From Fibrobacterota bacterium (GTDB lineage: Bacteria; Fibrobacterota; Chitinivibrionia; Chitinivibrionales; Chitinispirillaceae): a stretch of DNA of 64,000 nt. Below the pieces are notes generated by a model. That model was given only the letters and a program-made list of their open reading frames with translations. It made no database searches and was not told the origin of the DNA. Made by a program: the position numbers and the translations under genes. This document shows, one piece after another, positions 18,974 to 27,482 of the stretch (positions are counted from its first letter, which is position 1; every line of letters begins with the position of its first letter). The stretch spans positions 25,358-89,357 of the forward strand of contig JAEZKP010000017.1 of assembly GCA_023436145.1 (NCBI GenBank), read 5' to 3'.

Positions 18974-19408
18974 ACGCACCTCCTTCTGGAGATCAGTGGG
19001 TTGCACGATAAAGAGAACTTCTCCTATCCGGGTATTGAACCGGATAGTTTTTTTAGTTTAGTTATTTCACAACCATTCGTATGTTTAAAAAAAAATTGGG
19101 AAACTGTAGACCTTAAAAAAAAACAGGGTTAAATTGCATACAGGAGCCACGATATAGCTTTTTCCAGCTATCCCAACCTGGTGGGCAGTGCATTCTTGTA
19201 CCTTTTTTGTTGACCACCCTGTTTGCTACATTGCCAGAATTTTCCTCTAAAATTTTGTCACCTCCAGCATATAATATACAGAATTTTTTTGGGTCTGCAG
19301 CCGGACTACAGAATATATTTTAAAAATTATCAAAGCTTTATCACACATTTAACCATTTTTTCCAAAACAGAAAGATAATTTACCCGGTCGAGGCGTTTTA
19401 TGGAAGAG
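18974..19408. other. Leader and spacer upstream of the haem operon
   Basis: 435 bases between the CbpA-like gene and the first haem-operon gene. Read on the minus strand it holds a 65-codon open stretch without a start codon (19113 to about 19310), an A/T-rich run and a perfect 8-bp stem-loop at 19024-19047, before the ribosome binding site. The operon promoter should lie here, but I cannot fix -35/-10 boxes. Confidence 0.6.
19024..19054. promoter_or_regulatory. Perfect stem-loop in the haem-operon leader
   Basis: CTATCCGG (19024-19031) pairs perfectly with CCGGATAG (19040-19047) across an 8-base loop, with seven T following on the plus strand. Read on the plus strand it looks like an intrinsic terminator, yet both neighbouring genes are on the minus strand. 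There it sits in the 5' leader about 50 bases before the start, with no T run after it. It may end an antisense transcript or serve as a leader element or operator. Confidence 0.5.
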
Positions 19409-20320
19409 TCATTTCTGCATAGATGCCAGCCTTTTAAAAAGAGCTGACTGCTCGGAGCTGATATTTGCAGGAATATGGACCTGAACCTTCACCAGCAGAT
19501 CCCCCTTTTCCCCGAAGTTGGTGCTTAACCCCATTCCCGGAATCCGCAGAATCGTGCCGGTATCAGTCCCTTTAGGGATTTTCATCCGTATTTTTTTCCC
19601 TTGCGGAGTCTTTATCTCCTGAGTACCCCCCAAAATTGCAGTATAAAGATCTATATGCAGGTCGATCATCTGATCCTTTCCCTGTTGTTGATAGTTGCTT
19701 TGATCTGCGATACGAATCGTCAGATAGAGGTCACCAGGAGCACCACCCAGAAATCCCGGCGAACCCTGATTTGGAACTCGCAAAACGGTGCCATCGCGAG
19801 TACCCGGGGGGATTCGGATTTTTATTCTGTTTAGCCCTGTAGTTATTACTTGCTCTGACCCGTTGATGGCCTGTTGTGGGGAGATGGTAAGCTCGGCCTT
19901 GAAATCGTTGCCTTTTCTGGGGTTTGCGGCTCGCCTGCCGGAAAAGGGGTTTCCAAAGAGACTCTCGAAGAAATCTGAGAATCCTCCCATCCGTTGGAAG
20001 ATATCCTCTGTGTCGGTAGTGTAACTATAAAATTGCTGCCCTCTGAAGATATCACTATTACGGGAGAACCAGTCATCATAGGATTCTTCTCTGGCCTGAT
20101 TCCAGTTTTCGCCCAGCTGATCGTAGCGGCGTCTTTTCTCAGGATCACTTAAAACCTCGTTCGCCTCGGTTATCTCCTTGAAACGGATTTCTGCTTGCTT
20201 GTCCCCGGGGTTTTTATCCGGATGATATTTGACAGCCAATTTCCGGAAGGCTTTTTTAATCTGCTCCTGGGTAGCGTTACGGTCTACGCCTAAAATCTTA
20301 TAATAATCTTTAAACTCCAT
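19409..20320 (-). CDS. cbpA: CbpA-like DnaJ family co-chaperone
   Basis: 303 residues. J domain at 1-70 with the HPD tripeptide (KYHPDKNPGDKQ), which stimulates DnaK ATPase. A linker with Gly/Phe content (about 75-130) follows. Two C-terminal substrate-binding beta domains (about 135-300) contain IRIPPGTRDGTVLRVPNQG and IKTPQGKKIRMKIPKG. The zinc-finger CXXCXGXG repeats of DnaJ are absent, so this is a class B protein such as CbpA; in some lineages it also binds DNA. It is divergent from the stress cluster beginning at 20586. The Shine-Dalgarno is poor (A-rich). Confidence 0.93.
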   Translation of the reverse strand: MEFKDYYKILGVDRNATQEQIKKAFRKLAVKYHPDKNPGDKQAEIRFKEITEANEVLSDPEKRRRYDQLGENWNQAREESYDDWFSRNSDIFRGQQFYSYTTDTEDIFQRMGGFSDFFESLFGNPFSGRRAANPRKGNDFKAELTISPQQAINGSEQVITTGLNRIKIRIPPGTRDGTVLRVPNQGSPGFLGGAPGDLYLTIRIADQSNYQQQGKDQMIDLHIDLYTAILGGTQEIKTPQGKKIRMKIPKGTDTGTILRIPGMGLSTNFGEKGDLLVKVQVHIPANISSEQSALFKRLASMQK

Positions 20321-20585
20321 TTTTCTTTTTGGCCATGGTTATTGATTTGGTCCTCCTCATACCGACATCAGGAGTATGAAATAGCAATTGAATTGCCGCA
20401 GAAGCTTAGATCTATGGATTTGGATTTGCTCTCTCAAATTTAAGAATTATCTGTTTTGCTGTGCAGTCAGGGAGCTACATCCTGAGAAGGGAAATGTTGC
20501 TGCCGGGGGGCAGTAATACCAGATTGTACAAAAAAGATTAAAATTTTATTCTACCCGGCTGTGATTTTTTGACAAGGAGCAACTC

Positions 20586-21353
20586 ATGCGAATGGACGAT
20601 CGGGAAGCCATAAGGCAGTACTTTCTGGGGGTCGAGGATGGCCACATCTATTTCTTTTATCATCCCAAGTCAATCGCGGCCTATAATGAGGAGCAGGTTG
20701 AACACTTGAGTCTGGTACTACATCCTTTTGCTTCCAAATATTACCGTTTGATCTTCCTTGACGCATCCTCGCTTCCTGGGACTGACGAGCATTTCAATAT
20801 GATTAACGGTATGGTTAAGAAAGTAGATGACAAGCAGATAGCCATACTCAATGATCTGCAGGAGAAAGTACAGATGATACTGGGGGTTCCGCAGGTAAAA
20901 CAGGCTGCAGCACGCCCCTGTGGGGAAGGTGTCTACACCATTCTTTTTCAGGACAACAAAGCGTTTCTGGTTTATGTCCTGGAGCTGCCCAGGGTAGATG
21001 GGAAGGTAAAAGAATCATTGAATATCGGTTCCGAGGGTGTTTTTACAATTGGAATATACAATCCTTATCTGGAAACCGCAGCTGGGCCAGGACAGCCCCG
21101 TCCTCATTTCCCGGAAGATTTAAAAGCACAAATGAAAAACCAGCGTATAGTATACGAGAATCTACCTACACTTCTTAATTATGAAAACTCCAGCCTGGCT
21201 ATTTTTAAAGAATCAGAATTTGACCTAAAAAAACTCAAACCCAGACTACACCCTTTGGCTGATACCTCCAGGACGGCTGACATTTTCGGAGACCTTAAAC
21301 TTCAAAGGGAACATCATCCGGTCGAACCTCTTTTCAGAGACGAGTGGAAATAG
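20586..21353 (+). CDS. Conserved hypothetical protein at head of stress cluster
   Basis: 255 residues, soluble, no signal peptide or membrane segment. AAGGAG lies 7 nt before the first ATG; a second ATG two codons later is possible. Visible blocks are VDDKQIAILNDLQEKVQMILG (likely helical), a beta-rich centre (GVYTILFQDNKAFLVYVLELPRVDG) and a charged C-terminus. I do not recognise the family. The gene is 13 bp before hsp20 on the same strand, so its product is probably made under the same stress conditions. It could be a client-binding or degradation adaptor, but nothing in the sequence proves that. Confidence 0.7.
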   Translation: MRMDDREAIRQYFLGVEDGHIYFFYHPKSIAAYNEEQVEHLSLVLHPFASKYYRLIFLDASSLPGTDEHFNMINGMVKKVDDKQIAILNDLQEKVQMILGVPQVKQAAARPCGEGVYTILFQDNKAFLVYVLELPRVDGKVKESLNIGSEGVFTIGIYNPYLETAAGPGQPRPHFPEDLKAQMKNQRIVYENLPTLLNYENSSLAIFKESEFDLKKLKPRLHPLADTSRTADIFGDLKLQREHHPVEPLFRDEWK

Positions 21354-21366
21354 AAAGGGAAGAATA

Positions 21367-21762
21367 ATGGCTGATGCAGGTAAAGCTATTCGCCGGGTCG
21401 AGTCGATGCAAAGGGAGATTGAAGATGCCTTCTCTGAGCTTATTCACACCCGCTGGGCGGGTAGCAGATCCTGGGTTCCGGCTATCGACTTTCTGGAAAC
21501 CGAAGATGCATTTCTGGTCCTGGCAGACCTTCCCGGAATGGATCCTTCACAGGTAAAATTCGAGGCAGAGCAGTACAGCGTGACCATCTGTGGTGCCCGA
21601 GAGAGCATGATCTCCATATCCAGGGGTAAACATCTGATGAGCGAGAGGGCTACCGGCCGTTTCTGCCGCACCATCCGTCTTCCTTCCCCCTGTGATGTCA
21701 ACAAAGCTCAGGTGCAGTTTAAAAACGGTGTTTATGAAGTTCTGCTTCCTAAAAAAAAATGA
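21367..21762 (+). CDS. Hsp20/alpha-crystallin small heat shock protein
   Basis: 131 residues. The alpha-crystallin domain covers about 37-131, with WVPAIDFLETEDAFLVLADLPGMD at its start and FKNGVYEVLLPKKK at the end. The usual internal GER-type loop is present in altered form (CGARESMISIS, SERATGRFCRTIRLP). Small heat shock proteins hold unfolding proteins in soluble oligomers without ATP. The C-terminal IXI tail, which links dimers in many Hsp20 oligomers, is missing: the protein stops right after the last beta strand. Ribosome binding site AAGGGAAG. It lies between an unknown gene and a Lon-like protease, so holding and degradation functions are side by side. Confidence 0.93.
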   Translation: MADAGKAIRRVESMQREIEDAFSELIHTRWAGSRSWVPAIDFLETEDAFLVLADLPGMDPSQVKFEAEQYSVTICGARESMISISRGKHLMSERATGRFCRTIRLPSPCDVNKAQVQFKNGVYEVLLPKKK

Positions 21763-21900
21763 AAAGTAGAATACAAATAACCATAAATAAATGGAAAAAG
21801 GGACACTGGAAAATGCCTACATTAAAACTTGCTCTCATCCGCTTGTTGCACTGTGAATTTTTCTTTTACTGGTCAATTATCACTCATACCGGGGGTTATC

Positions 21901-24390
21901 ATGCATGAACTGGAGCAGCGTCTGGAGCTTACCGCACAGCAGGCAGAGCCTGCCATTGACTTTAGCAGACTCGAATTCAGCTCTACCGCAGAACTCAATG
22001 CTTTGGAGGAAATAGTCGGTCAACACAGAGCTGTTAAAGCGCTGGAGCTGGGGTTAGGAATTAACGATACCGGGTATAACATTTACATTTCCGGCAACAG
22101 CGGAATGGGTAGAAAAGCGCTGATCCAGAAGATGGTCTCGGAAAAAGCAAGCAGTGAGCCTACCCCGCAGGATTGGATCTTTGTTAATAACTTCGGGCAG
22201 GAGGACCGCCCTCTTTCCATCTCTTTAGAGCCCGGGCAGGGAAAAAAGCTTAAAAAAGAGATGGAAGAGCTTTTAGGTCGCTTGAGAGATGAAGTACCCC
22301 GCGCATTTCGCCAGGAGGATTTCAGCAAGGAAAAGCAGCGTCTCAGTATGGAATACGAAAATCAGAGTAAGAACGCTTTTTCCAAATTGGAACAGCTTGC
22401 ATCAGAGAAAAATCTTATCATTCAGGAAATGCCTGATGGGCGAATTCTTATGATCCCTAAAAAAGGGGATCGTCCCATGAGTGCCGAGGAATTTGATTCA
22501 CTTTCCGATTCTGAAAAAGAGCAGATCAGCAAAAATCAATCGGAACTGGGTCAGGTGGTCAGTTCTGTTATTAACCAGCAGCGGGAAATCAGTAACAGAC
22601 TTCGGGATGAAGTCCGTCAGATCGAACGCAACTTCGCTTTCAGGCTTATCGAACCGGCTATCGACGAGATTGCATCCCGCTACAATAACCAGAAACTTCG
22701 CACCTGGTTTTCTAAAGTTAAGGATCACATGATAGACAACCTCAGTAATTTCAGGGAACCGGAGGGAAATCAGCAACCCTCTTTAGCCGCCATGCTGGGA
22801 GGCGGAGGGCCATCGGCAGAGGATTTTTTCCAGGAATACACTATTAATGTGGTAATTGACAATTCCGAATCAGGAGGATCACCGGTAGTCTTTGAGGAGT
22901 CTCCCAATTACAAGAATCTTTTCGGAACTATTTTCGGCAATTTTGATCGCACCGGTCGTCTTTTTACCAGTTTCCGTAACATCAAAGCAGGCAGTCTTTT
23001 AAGAGCAAACGGAGGGTATCTGGTATTTAACCTTATGGAAGCACTTATGGAGCCTCTGGTGTGGAAAGAGCTTAAAAGGACATTAAAAAGTGGTGAACTG
23101 GAATACCATATGTACGATCCATTCGGTGTCTTTGCCACGTCATCACTAAGACCCGAACCTATTCCGCTCAAAGTCAAACTCCTGGTGGTGGGTAATCCTC
23201 TGCTTTACCATCTGTTACAACTTTACGATGAAGATTTCAGGGAACTCTTCAAGGTCAAAGCTGACTTTTCCCCGGAACTGGATGCCACTGGAGATATAGA
23301 GACGGTAATGGCCAGATTTGTTCAAAAACTGAGCAAAACAGATAATGTCAAACCGTTTTCTCCTCATGCAGTAGCGGAGTTGATAAAGACTGCGGCAAGA
23401 TTTACCGGAGATAAGGAGAAGATCACTTCCCAATTCAGCAGGCTTGCAGACGTGGCCAGAGAATCCAGTTACTGGGCACAAAAACACGGCGCTTCAGTGG
23501 TGGAAGTTGAGCATGTAAGGACCGCTCTGGAGGAGAAAATATACCGCTCAAATCTTATCGCCGAACAGATGAGAGAATATATCGCTAATGGTACTCTTAT
23601 CATTTCCATCAGTGGTTTAGTGGCAGGCCAGATAAATGGTCTTAGTATTGTGCAGCTGGGAGATTATGCTTTCGGCAGGCCATCGAGGATAACTGTAAGT
23701 GTAGGAACAGGAGCTGCGGGTATCATAAATATCGAGAGAGAGAGCCGCCTAAGCGGCAGTAGCTACGATAAGGCAATGCTTATTCTGGAAGGTTATTTGC
23801 GTCGGGTTTATGCTCAGAAACACCCATTATCTCTTTCTGCCAGTATAACCATGGAGCAAAGCTATGGCCCGATTGAGGGAGACAGCGCAACCATTGCGGA
23901 GTTGCTTTGTTTACTCAGTGCATTTGCCGGGATTCCACTTCGTCAGGATATTGCCATTACCGGTTCTGTGAATCAGATGGGGCAGGTTCAGGCAGTGGGA
24001 GGAGTTACACAGAAAGTGGAAGGATTTTTTGACACCTGCAAACTGCTTGGTCTGGATGGTAACCAGGGGGTTTGCATTCCTGCATCCAATGTCCGCAATC
24101 TTGTCCTTAGAAAAGAGGTGATCGATGCCATCCACGATCGTAGATTTCATATCTGGGCGGTTAACAATGTAGATGAGGCTCTGGAATTGATGAGCGGTGT
24201 GGCAGCAGGATCAATAGATGAAGAAAACTCTTTTCACTGGAGAGTCGATCAGCGCTTGAAGGAAATGCTGGAATTGGTAAAGCCCCACCGAGGTCTTGCT
24301 ATCGAAAGGGAATTTCCAGGATATCGCCTTTATCCGGAAGGTTCCAGGGACCCGCGTCCCCGCTTTCCCGGCGATGAAGGTAAGTCATAA
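21901..24390 (+). CDS. Lon-like ATP-dependent protease (AAA_32 / Lon_C, S16)
   Basis: About 829 residues from the ATG at 21901, which follows GGGGG at a proper distance; an upstream in-frame ATG (21829) would add 24 unlikely residues. An N-terminal substrate region is followed by a modified P-loop (GNSGMGRKALIQ), a long helical insertion (about 120-300), the second half of the AAA module and the Lon-type protease domain. The protease domain carries the catalytic Ser in EGDSATIAELLCLLSA and the catalytic Lys in VGGVTQKVEGFF. This type is a LonB/LonC-like branch found beside stress genes, not classical Lon. The P-loop has GRK in place of the usual GKT/S, so ATP use may be altered, a known trait of some AAA_32 members. 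Confidence 0.92.
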   Translation: MHELEQRLELTAQQAEPAIDFSRLEFSSTAELNALEEIVGQHRAVKALELGLGINDTGYNIYISGNSGMGRKALIQKMVSEKASSEPTPQDWIFVNNFGQEDRPLSISLEPGQGKKLKKEMEELLGRLRDEVPRAFRQEDFSKEKQRLSMEYENQSKNAFSKLEQLASEKNLIIQEMPDGRILMIPKKGDRPMSAEEFDSLSDSEKEQISKNQSELGQVVSSVINQQREISNRLRDEVRQIERNFAFRLIEPAIDEIASRYNNQKLRTWFSKVKDHMIDNLSNFREPEGNQQPSLAAMLGGGGPSAEDFFQEYTINVVIDNSESGGSPVVFEESPNYKNLFGTIFGNFDRTGRLFTSFRNIKAGSLLRANGGYLVFNLMEALMEPLVWKELKRTLKSGELEYHMYDPFGVFATSSLRPEPIPLKVKLLVVGNPLLYHLLQLYDEDFRELFKVKADFSPELDATGDIETVMARFVQKLSKTDNVKPFSPHAVAELIKTAARFTGDKEKITSQFSRLADVARESSYWAQKHGASVVEVEHVRTALEEKIYRSNLIAEQMREYIANGTLIISISGLVAGQINGLSIVQLGDYAFGRPSRITVSVGTGAAGIINIERESRLSGSSYDKAMLILEGYLRRVYAQKHPLSLSASITMEQSYGPIEGDSATIAELLCLLSAFAGIPLRQDIAITGSVNQMGQVQAVGGVTQKVEGFFDTCKLLGLDGNQGVCIPASNVRNLVLRKEVIDAIHDRRFHIWAVNNVDEALELMSGVAAGSIDEENSFHWRVDQRLKEMLELVKPHRGLAIEREFPGYRLYPEGSRDPRPRFPGDEGKS

Positions 24391-24407
24391 ATCGAATACC
24401 GAATTTT

Positions 24408-25955
24408 ATGAATAGTATAAAAGATATCAGTGAGGGTGTTCTTTTCACCGATTTTTACCAGCTCACCATGGCTCAACTTTATTTTCAAACTGGTATCCAC
24501 AAAAAAAGGGTCCAGTTTGAATACTACTTCCGCAACTACCCTGATTACGGTGGACATCAGGCAGGTTACTGTATCAATGCTGGTCTTCAATGGTTTATAG
24601 ACTGGATAAAGGAGGTGTCTTTTACTACCGACTCGATCCGGCATTTAGCCAGCCAGCACAGCAGCTCCGGTGAGCAACTGTTTAAACCCGATTTTCTTAA
24701 CTATTTAAAAGATCTCTCAATTATTGACAATATTAATCTAAGGGCTATCCCTGAGGGTCGGGTGGTACATGCTAATGAACCATTGGTAATTATTCAGGGA
24801 GATCTTCTTTCAGCTCAACTTCTGGAATCTGCACTGCTTAATAATTTAAATTTCCAGACACTCATTGCCACTAAGGCATCACGGATCAGGGAGGCTGGCC
24901 AGGGGCGTCCACTGATCGAGTTCGGTTTACGCAGGGCACACCATACCGGAGCCAATGCTGGAACGCGGGCGGCTCTAATCGGGGGTGCGGATTTTTCTTC
25001 CAACACCGGTACCTCATGTAAATTAGGTTTTCCTCCCAGAGGAACTCATGCCCACAGTATGGTTCAGGTTTTTCTGGCTGCAGGTGAGGGTGAACTGGCT
25101 GCATTCAGGGCTTATGCCAGAACATATCCGGATGATTGCCTGCTTCTGGTTGACACAATTAATACTCTGGAGAGTGGTATACCCAATGCAATCAGAGTTT
25201 TTGAGATGCTGCGGCGGGAGGGACACCGCCCGGTGGGGATACGTCTTGATTCCGGAGACCTGGCATACCTGGCTATCCAGGGAGCAGCGATGCTTGACAA
25301 AGCTGGTTTTGAAGATACCATAATTGTTTTATCCAACAATATTGATGAAATGGTATTGCTTCAGGTTCTTCGTCAAATAAATGATGAATCTCCCAGATAC
25401 GGTATTAATCCCCAGAAAATAATTAACCGGCTGGTTTACGGGGTGGGAACCAACCTTATCACTTCGCAAGGAAGATGCGCCCTGGATGGTGTATACAAAT
25501 TAACCGCAGTAAAAAACGATCAAGACTGGTTTCCATCTTTAAAGATTTCGGATTCAGTTCAAAAGGCCTCTATTCCCGGTTGCAAACAGCTCTGGCGAAT
25601 TTATGATAGCAGAAATCTTTCAAATGCGGATCTGCTTACCCTCGATTACGAAAATCCCTCAGTGATGCAAGAGATCCTGCTGCATCATCCATTCGATGCA
25701 GATGCAAATCGCACAATGAACAAAAGCGATATCTCAAATGTAGAGCCTCTGCTGGTGGAGATAGTCAAAGAAGGGAAACTATGTTACACATTTCCTTCCA
25801 TCGAAGAAATGCGCAGAATAAGAAATCATGATTTGACACATCTGGAACCGGGTGTGAAACGTCTTATTAACCCGCATCGCTATCATGTTTCGCTAAGCGA
25901 GAATCTCTGGAATCTCCGGGAAGAGGTGATTAGCAGTCAGAAACATTCTGTGTGA
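24408..25955 (+). CDS. pncB: Nicotinate phosphoribosyltransferase
   Basis: 515 residues. The family's start (LFTDFYQLTMAQLYF) and core motifs are intact: EFGLRRAHHTGANAGTRAALIGG, GTHAHSMVQVF with the catalytic His, RLDSGDLAYLA and YGVGTNLITS. It converts nicotinate and PRPP to nicotinate mononucleotide, the salvage step of NAD synthesis. It lies 17 bp after the Lon-like protease gene and 36 bp before a BON gene on the same strand, so NAD salvage appears co-expressed with protein quality control. No distinct Shine-Dalgarno is visible, consistent with translational coupling to the upstream gene. Confidence 0.96.
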   Translation: MNSIKDISEGVLFTDFYQLTMAQLYFQTGIHKKRVQFEYYFRNYPDYGGHQAGYCINAGLQWFIDWIKEVSFTTDSIRHLASQHSSSGEQLFKPDFLNYLKDLSIIDNINLRAIPEGRVVHANEPLVIIQGDLLSAQLLESALLNNLNFQTLIATKASRIREAGQGRPLIEFGLRRAHHTGANAGTRAALIGGADFSSNTGTSCKLGFPPRGTHAHSMVQVFLAAGEGELAAFRAYARTYPDDCLLLVDTINTLESGIPNAIRVFEMLRREGHRPVGIRLDSGDLAYLAIQGAAMLDKAGFEDTIIVLSNNIDEMVLLQVLRQINDESPRYGINPQKIINRLVYGVGTNLITSQGRCALDGVYKLTAVKNDQDWFPSLKISDSVQKASIPGCKQLWRIYDSRNLSNADLLTLDYENPSVMQEILLHHPFDADANRTMNKSDISNVEPLLVEIVKEGKLCYTFPSIEEMRRIRNHDLTHLEPGVKRLINPHRYHVSLSENLWNLREEVISSQKHSV

Positions 25956-25991
25956 GTTATTAAAACCAAACTATTAACAGGAGACATTTCG

Positions 25992-26645
25992 ATGCGTACA
26001 GACGAGCAGATTTGCAGTGATATAATTAAGCAGCTCCAATGGGACAATCGCATCAATTCCACAGACATTTCAGTGGAGGTAAAAGATCATATCGCTACTT
26101 TATCCGGAAATGTCCCCTCTTATATGCAAAAGACAGCTGCACAGATGGATGCATTAAGTATTCCAGGAGTGACAGAAGTGCACAATCATCTGAAAATCAT
26201 CACCGCTTCCACCACTTATACAGATGAGCAGATTACCAGAAACATTAATAGTGTTCTTTCACTTAGCCCGGTGATTAATCCCGATTCCCTTGAAATCAGA
26301 GCTGAGAAAGGTATCGTTTTTTTGGGTGGGTCTGTTGATGAGTTCTGGAAAAAAATGCAAACAGAAGAGATTGTATTTGATGTTCCCGGGGTAAAAGATG
26401 TAGTAAACACACTTACAGTTGTACCTACAAATTCACCTTATGATACCGCGATCTCAGCAGATATTCTCTCGGCTCTGCAGAGAATTTCCAATTTAGACAT
26501 TCAGAAAATTAATGTTACCGTAGATGGAGGGAGGGTTACTATTCATGGCCGTGTGCCGGACTGGCAAGCATATACTGCTGCTCACAATGCGGCTAAATAC
26601 ACCAGAGGAGTAAAAGACCTTACAAACAAGCTGGTTATCGCATGA
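25992..26645 (+). CDS. Triple BON-domain protein
   Basis: 217 residues composed of three consecutive BON domains (about 3-70, 75-142, 147-216). Each has the alpha-beta pattern ending in a GV-x-x-V-x-N-x-L motif (IPGVTEVHNHLKI, VPGVKDVVNTLTV, TRGVKDLTNKLVI). BON domains bind phospholipid or other hydrophobic surfaces and occur in OsmY-like stress proteins. No signal peptide is seen, so it is probably cytoplasmic or exported by an unusual route. CAGGAGA lies 8 nt before the ATG. It is last but one in the stress cluster, fitting envelope or osmotic stress. Confidence 0.9.
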   Translation: MRTDEQICSDIIKQLQWDNRINSTDISVEVKDHIATLSGNVPSYMQKTAAQMDALSIPGVTEVHNHLKIITASTTYTDEQITRNINSVLSLSPVINPDSLEIRAEKGIVFLGGSVDEFWKKMQTEEIVFDVPGVKDVVNTLTVVPTNSPYDTAISADILSALQRISNLDIQKINVTVDGGRVTIHGRVPDWQAYTAAHNAAKYTRGVKDLTNKLVIA

Positions 26646-26671
26646 CTCTATAAATATAAAAGGGGATTGTT

Positions 26672-27265
26672 ATGACTTTTTGTCGGACTGCGCTTATTAT
26701 CAGTTTAATTTCTGTTTTTTTTACAAACAGTTTTTCTTATATCACAGATCAACATAAAGTGACTGGTAAAATTCTCCGGCAATCAGATGTAAAATCAGGT
26801 GATGCATCTGCCAACAAGAGTACTATTGCTACAAATAAAGCAGTTAACTTTTCTACAGTCGGGTTTGGCCCTGCAGATATGAGGCGGTTTGGAAATGACA
26901 AAATAGCTTACAGTTTTTATGGTGGAAAGTTCTGGCTGATTTCTGATTACATGGGGTTGGGATTTATCGGAGATATTACCTCAGATCTTGAAGCATCGCA
27001 TTTGTTGGGGATCAGTATTGCTTCCAGTTATTACCCTTTAAAAACCGATATTTCTCCTTATGCCGGGGCAGAGGTCGGACTCGCCTATGCCCGTGGAGAT
27101 CAGAAAAACGCCTTCGGTTTTTCATTGGGAACATCTCTGGGAGTATTATTTTTCAGAAGTTCCACGGTTCAGTTGAGTATGCAATTCAAGGCAGCAGTAC
27201 TTTTAGATGAGCTTTCTGATGGTTACCCGGGTAGTCTGCAGGCCAGACTGGGGTTAATGTTTTGA
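26672..27265 (+). CDS. Small outer-membrane beta-barrel-like protein
   Basis: 197 residues. Signal peptide (RTALIISLISVFFTNSFSY) and a region of about 50 residues rich in Ser/Thr/Asn, then about eight amphipathic beta strands (KFWLISDYMGLGFIGDI, SPYAGAEVGLAYARGD, FGFSLGTSLGVLFF) ending LQARLGLMF. The terminal Phe and strand number fit an OmpA/OmpW-size barrel. No family is recognised. It lies 26 bp after the BON gene with AAGGGG as ribosome binding site, so it closes the stress cluster. Confidence 0.7.
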   Translation: MTFCRTALIISLISVFFTNSFSYITDQHKVTGKILRQSDVKSGDASANKSTIATNKAVNFSTVGFGPADMRRFGNDKIAYSFYGGKFWLISDYMGLGFIGDITSDLEASHLLGISIASSYYPLKTDISPYAGAEVGLAYARGDQKNAFGFSLGTSLGVLFFRSSTVQLSMQFKAAVLLDELSDGYPGSLQARLGLMF

Positions 27266-27482
27266 CAAATACACATTTTCAGCTATACTCAACATGAAAT
27301 ATGCTTTTCATGCAAAGATTTCTTCAATGATGATCCTGTTTCTGTACTAAAGAGCCGGCACACTAATTAAATCAGTTACAGGTCATCCAGTTTCTGGACC
27401 TGTATCATCAATGACCCAGTTTTTACGCTCTGGAACAAATACAGCAGTTTCCTTGTAAAAACAATTAATAAAGGAAATTACC

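Noticed and set aside
18974..19408. Riboswitch in the haem-operon leader
   Set aside because: I compared the GC-containing segments by eye with the cores of common riboswitch classes and none fitted; only a simple stem-loop can be supported.
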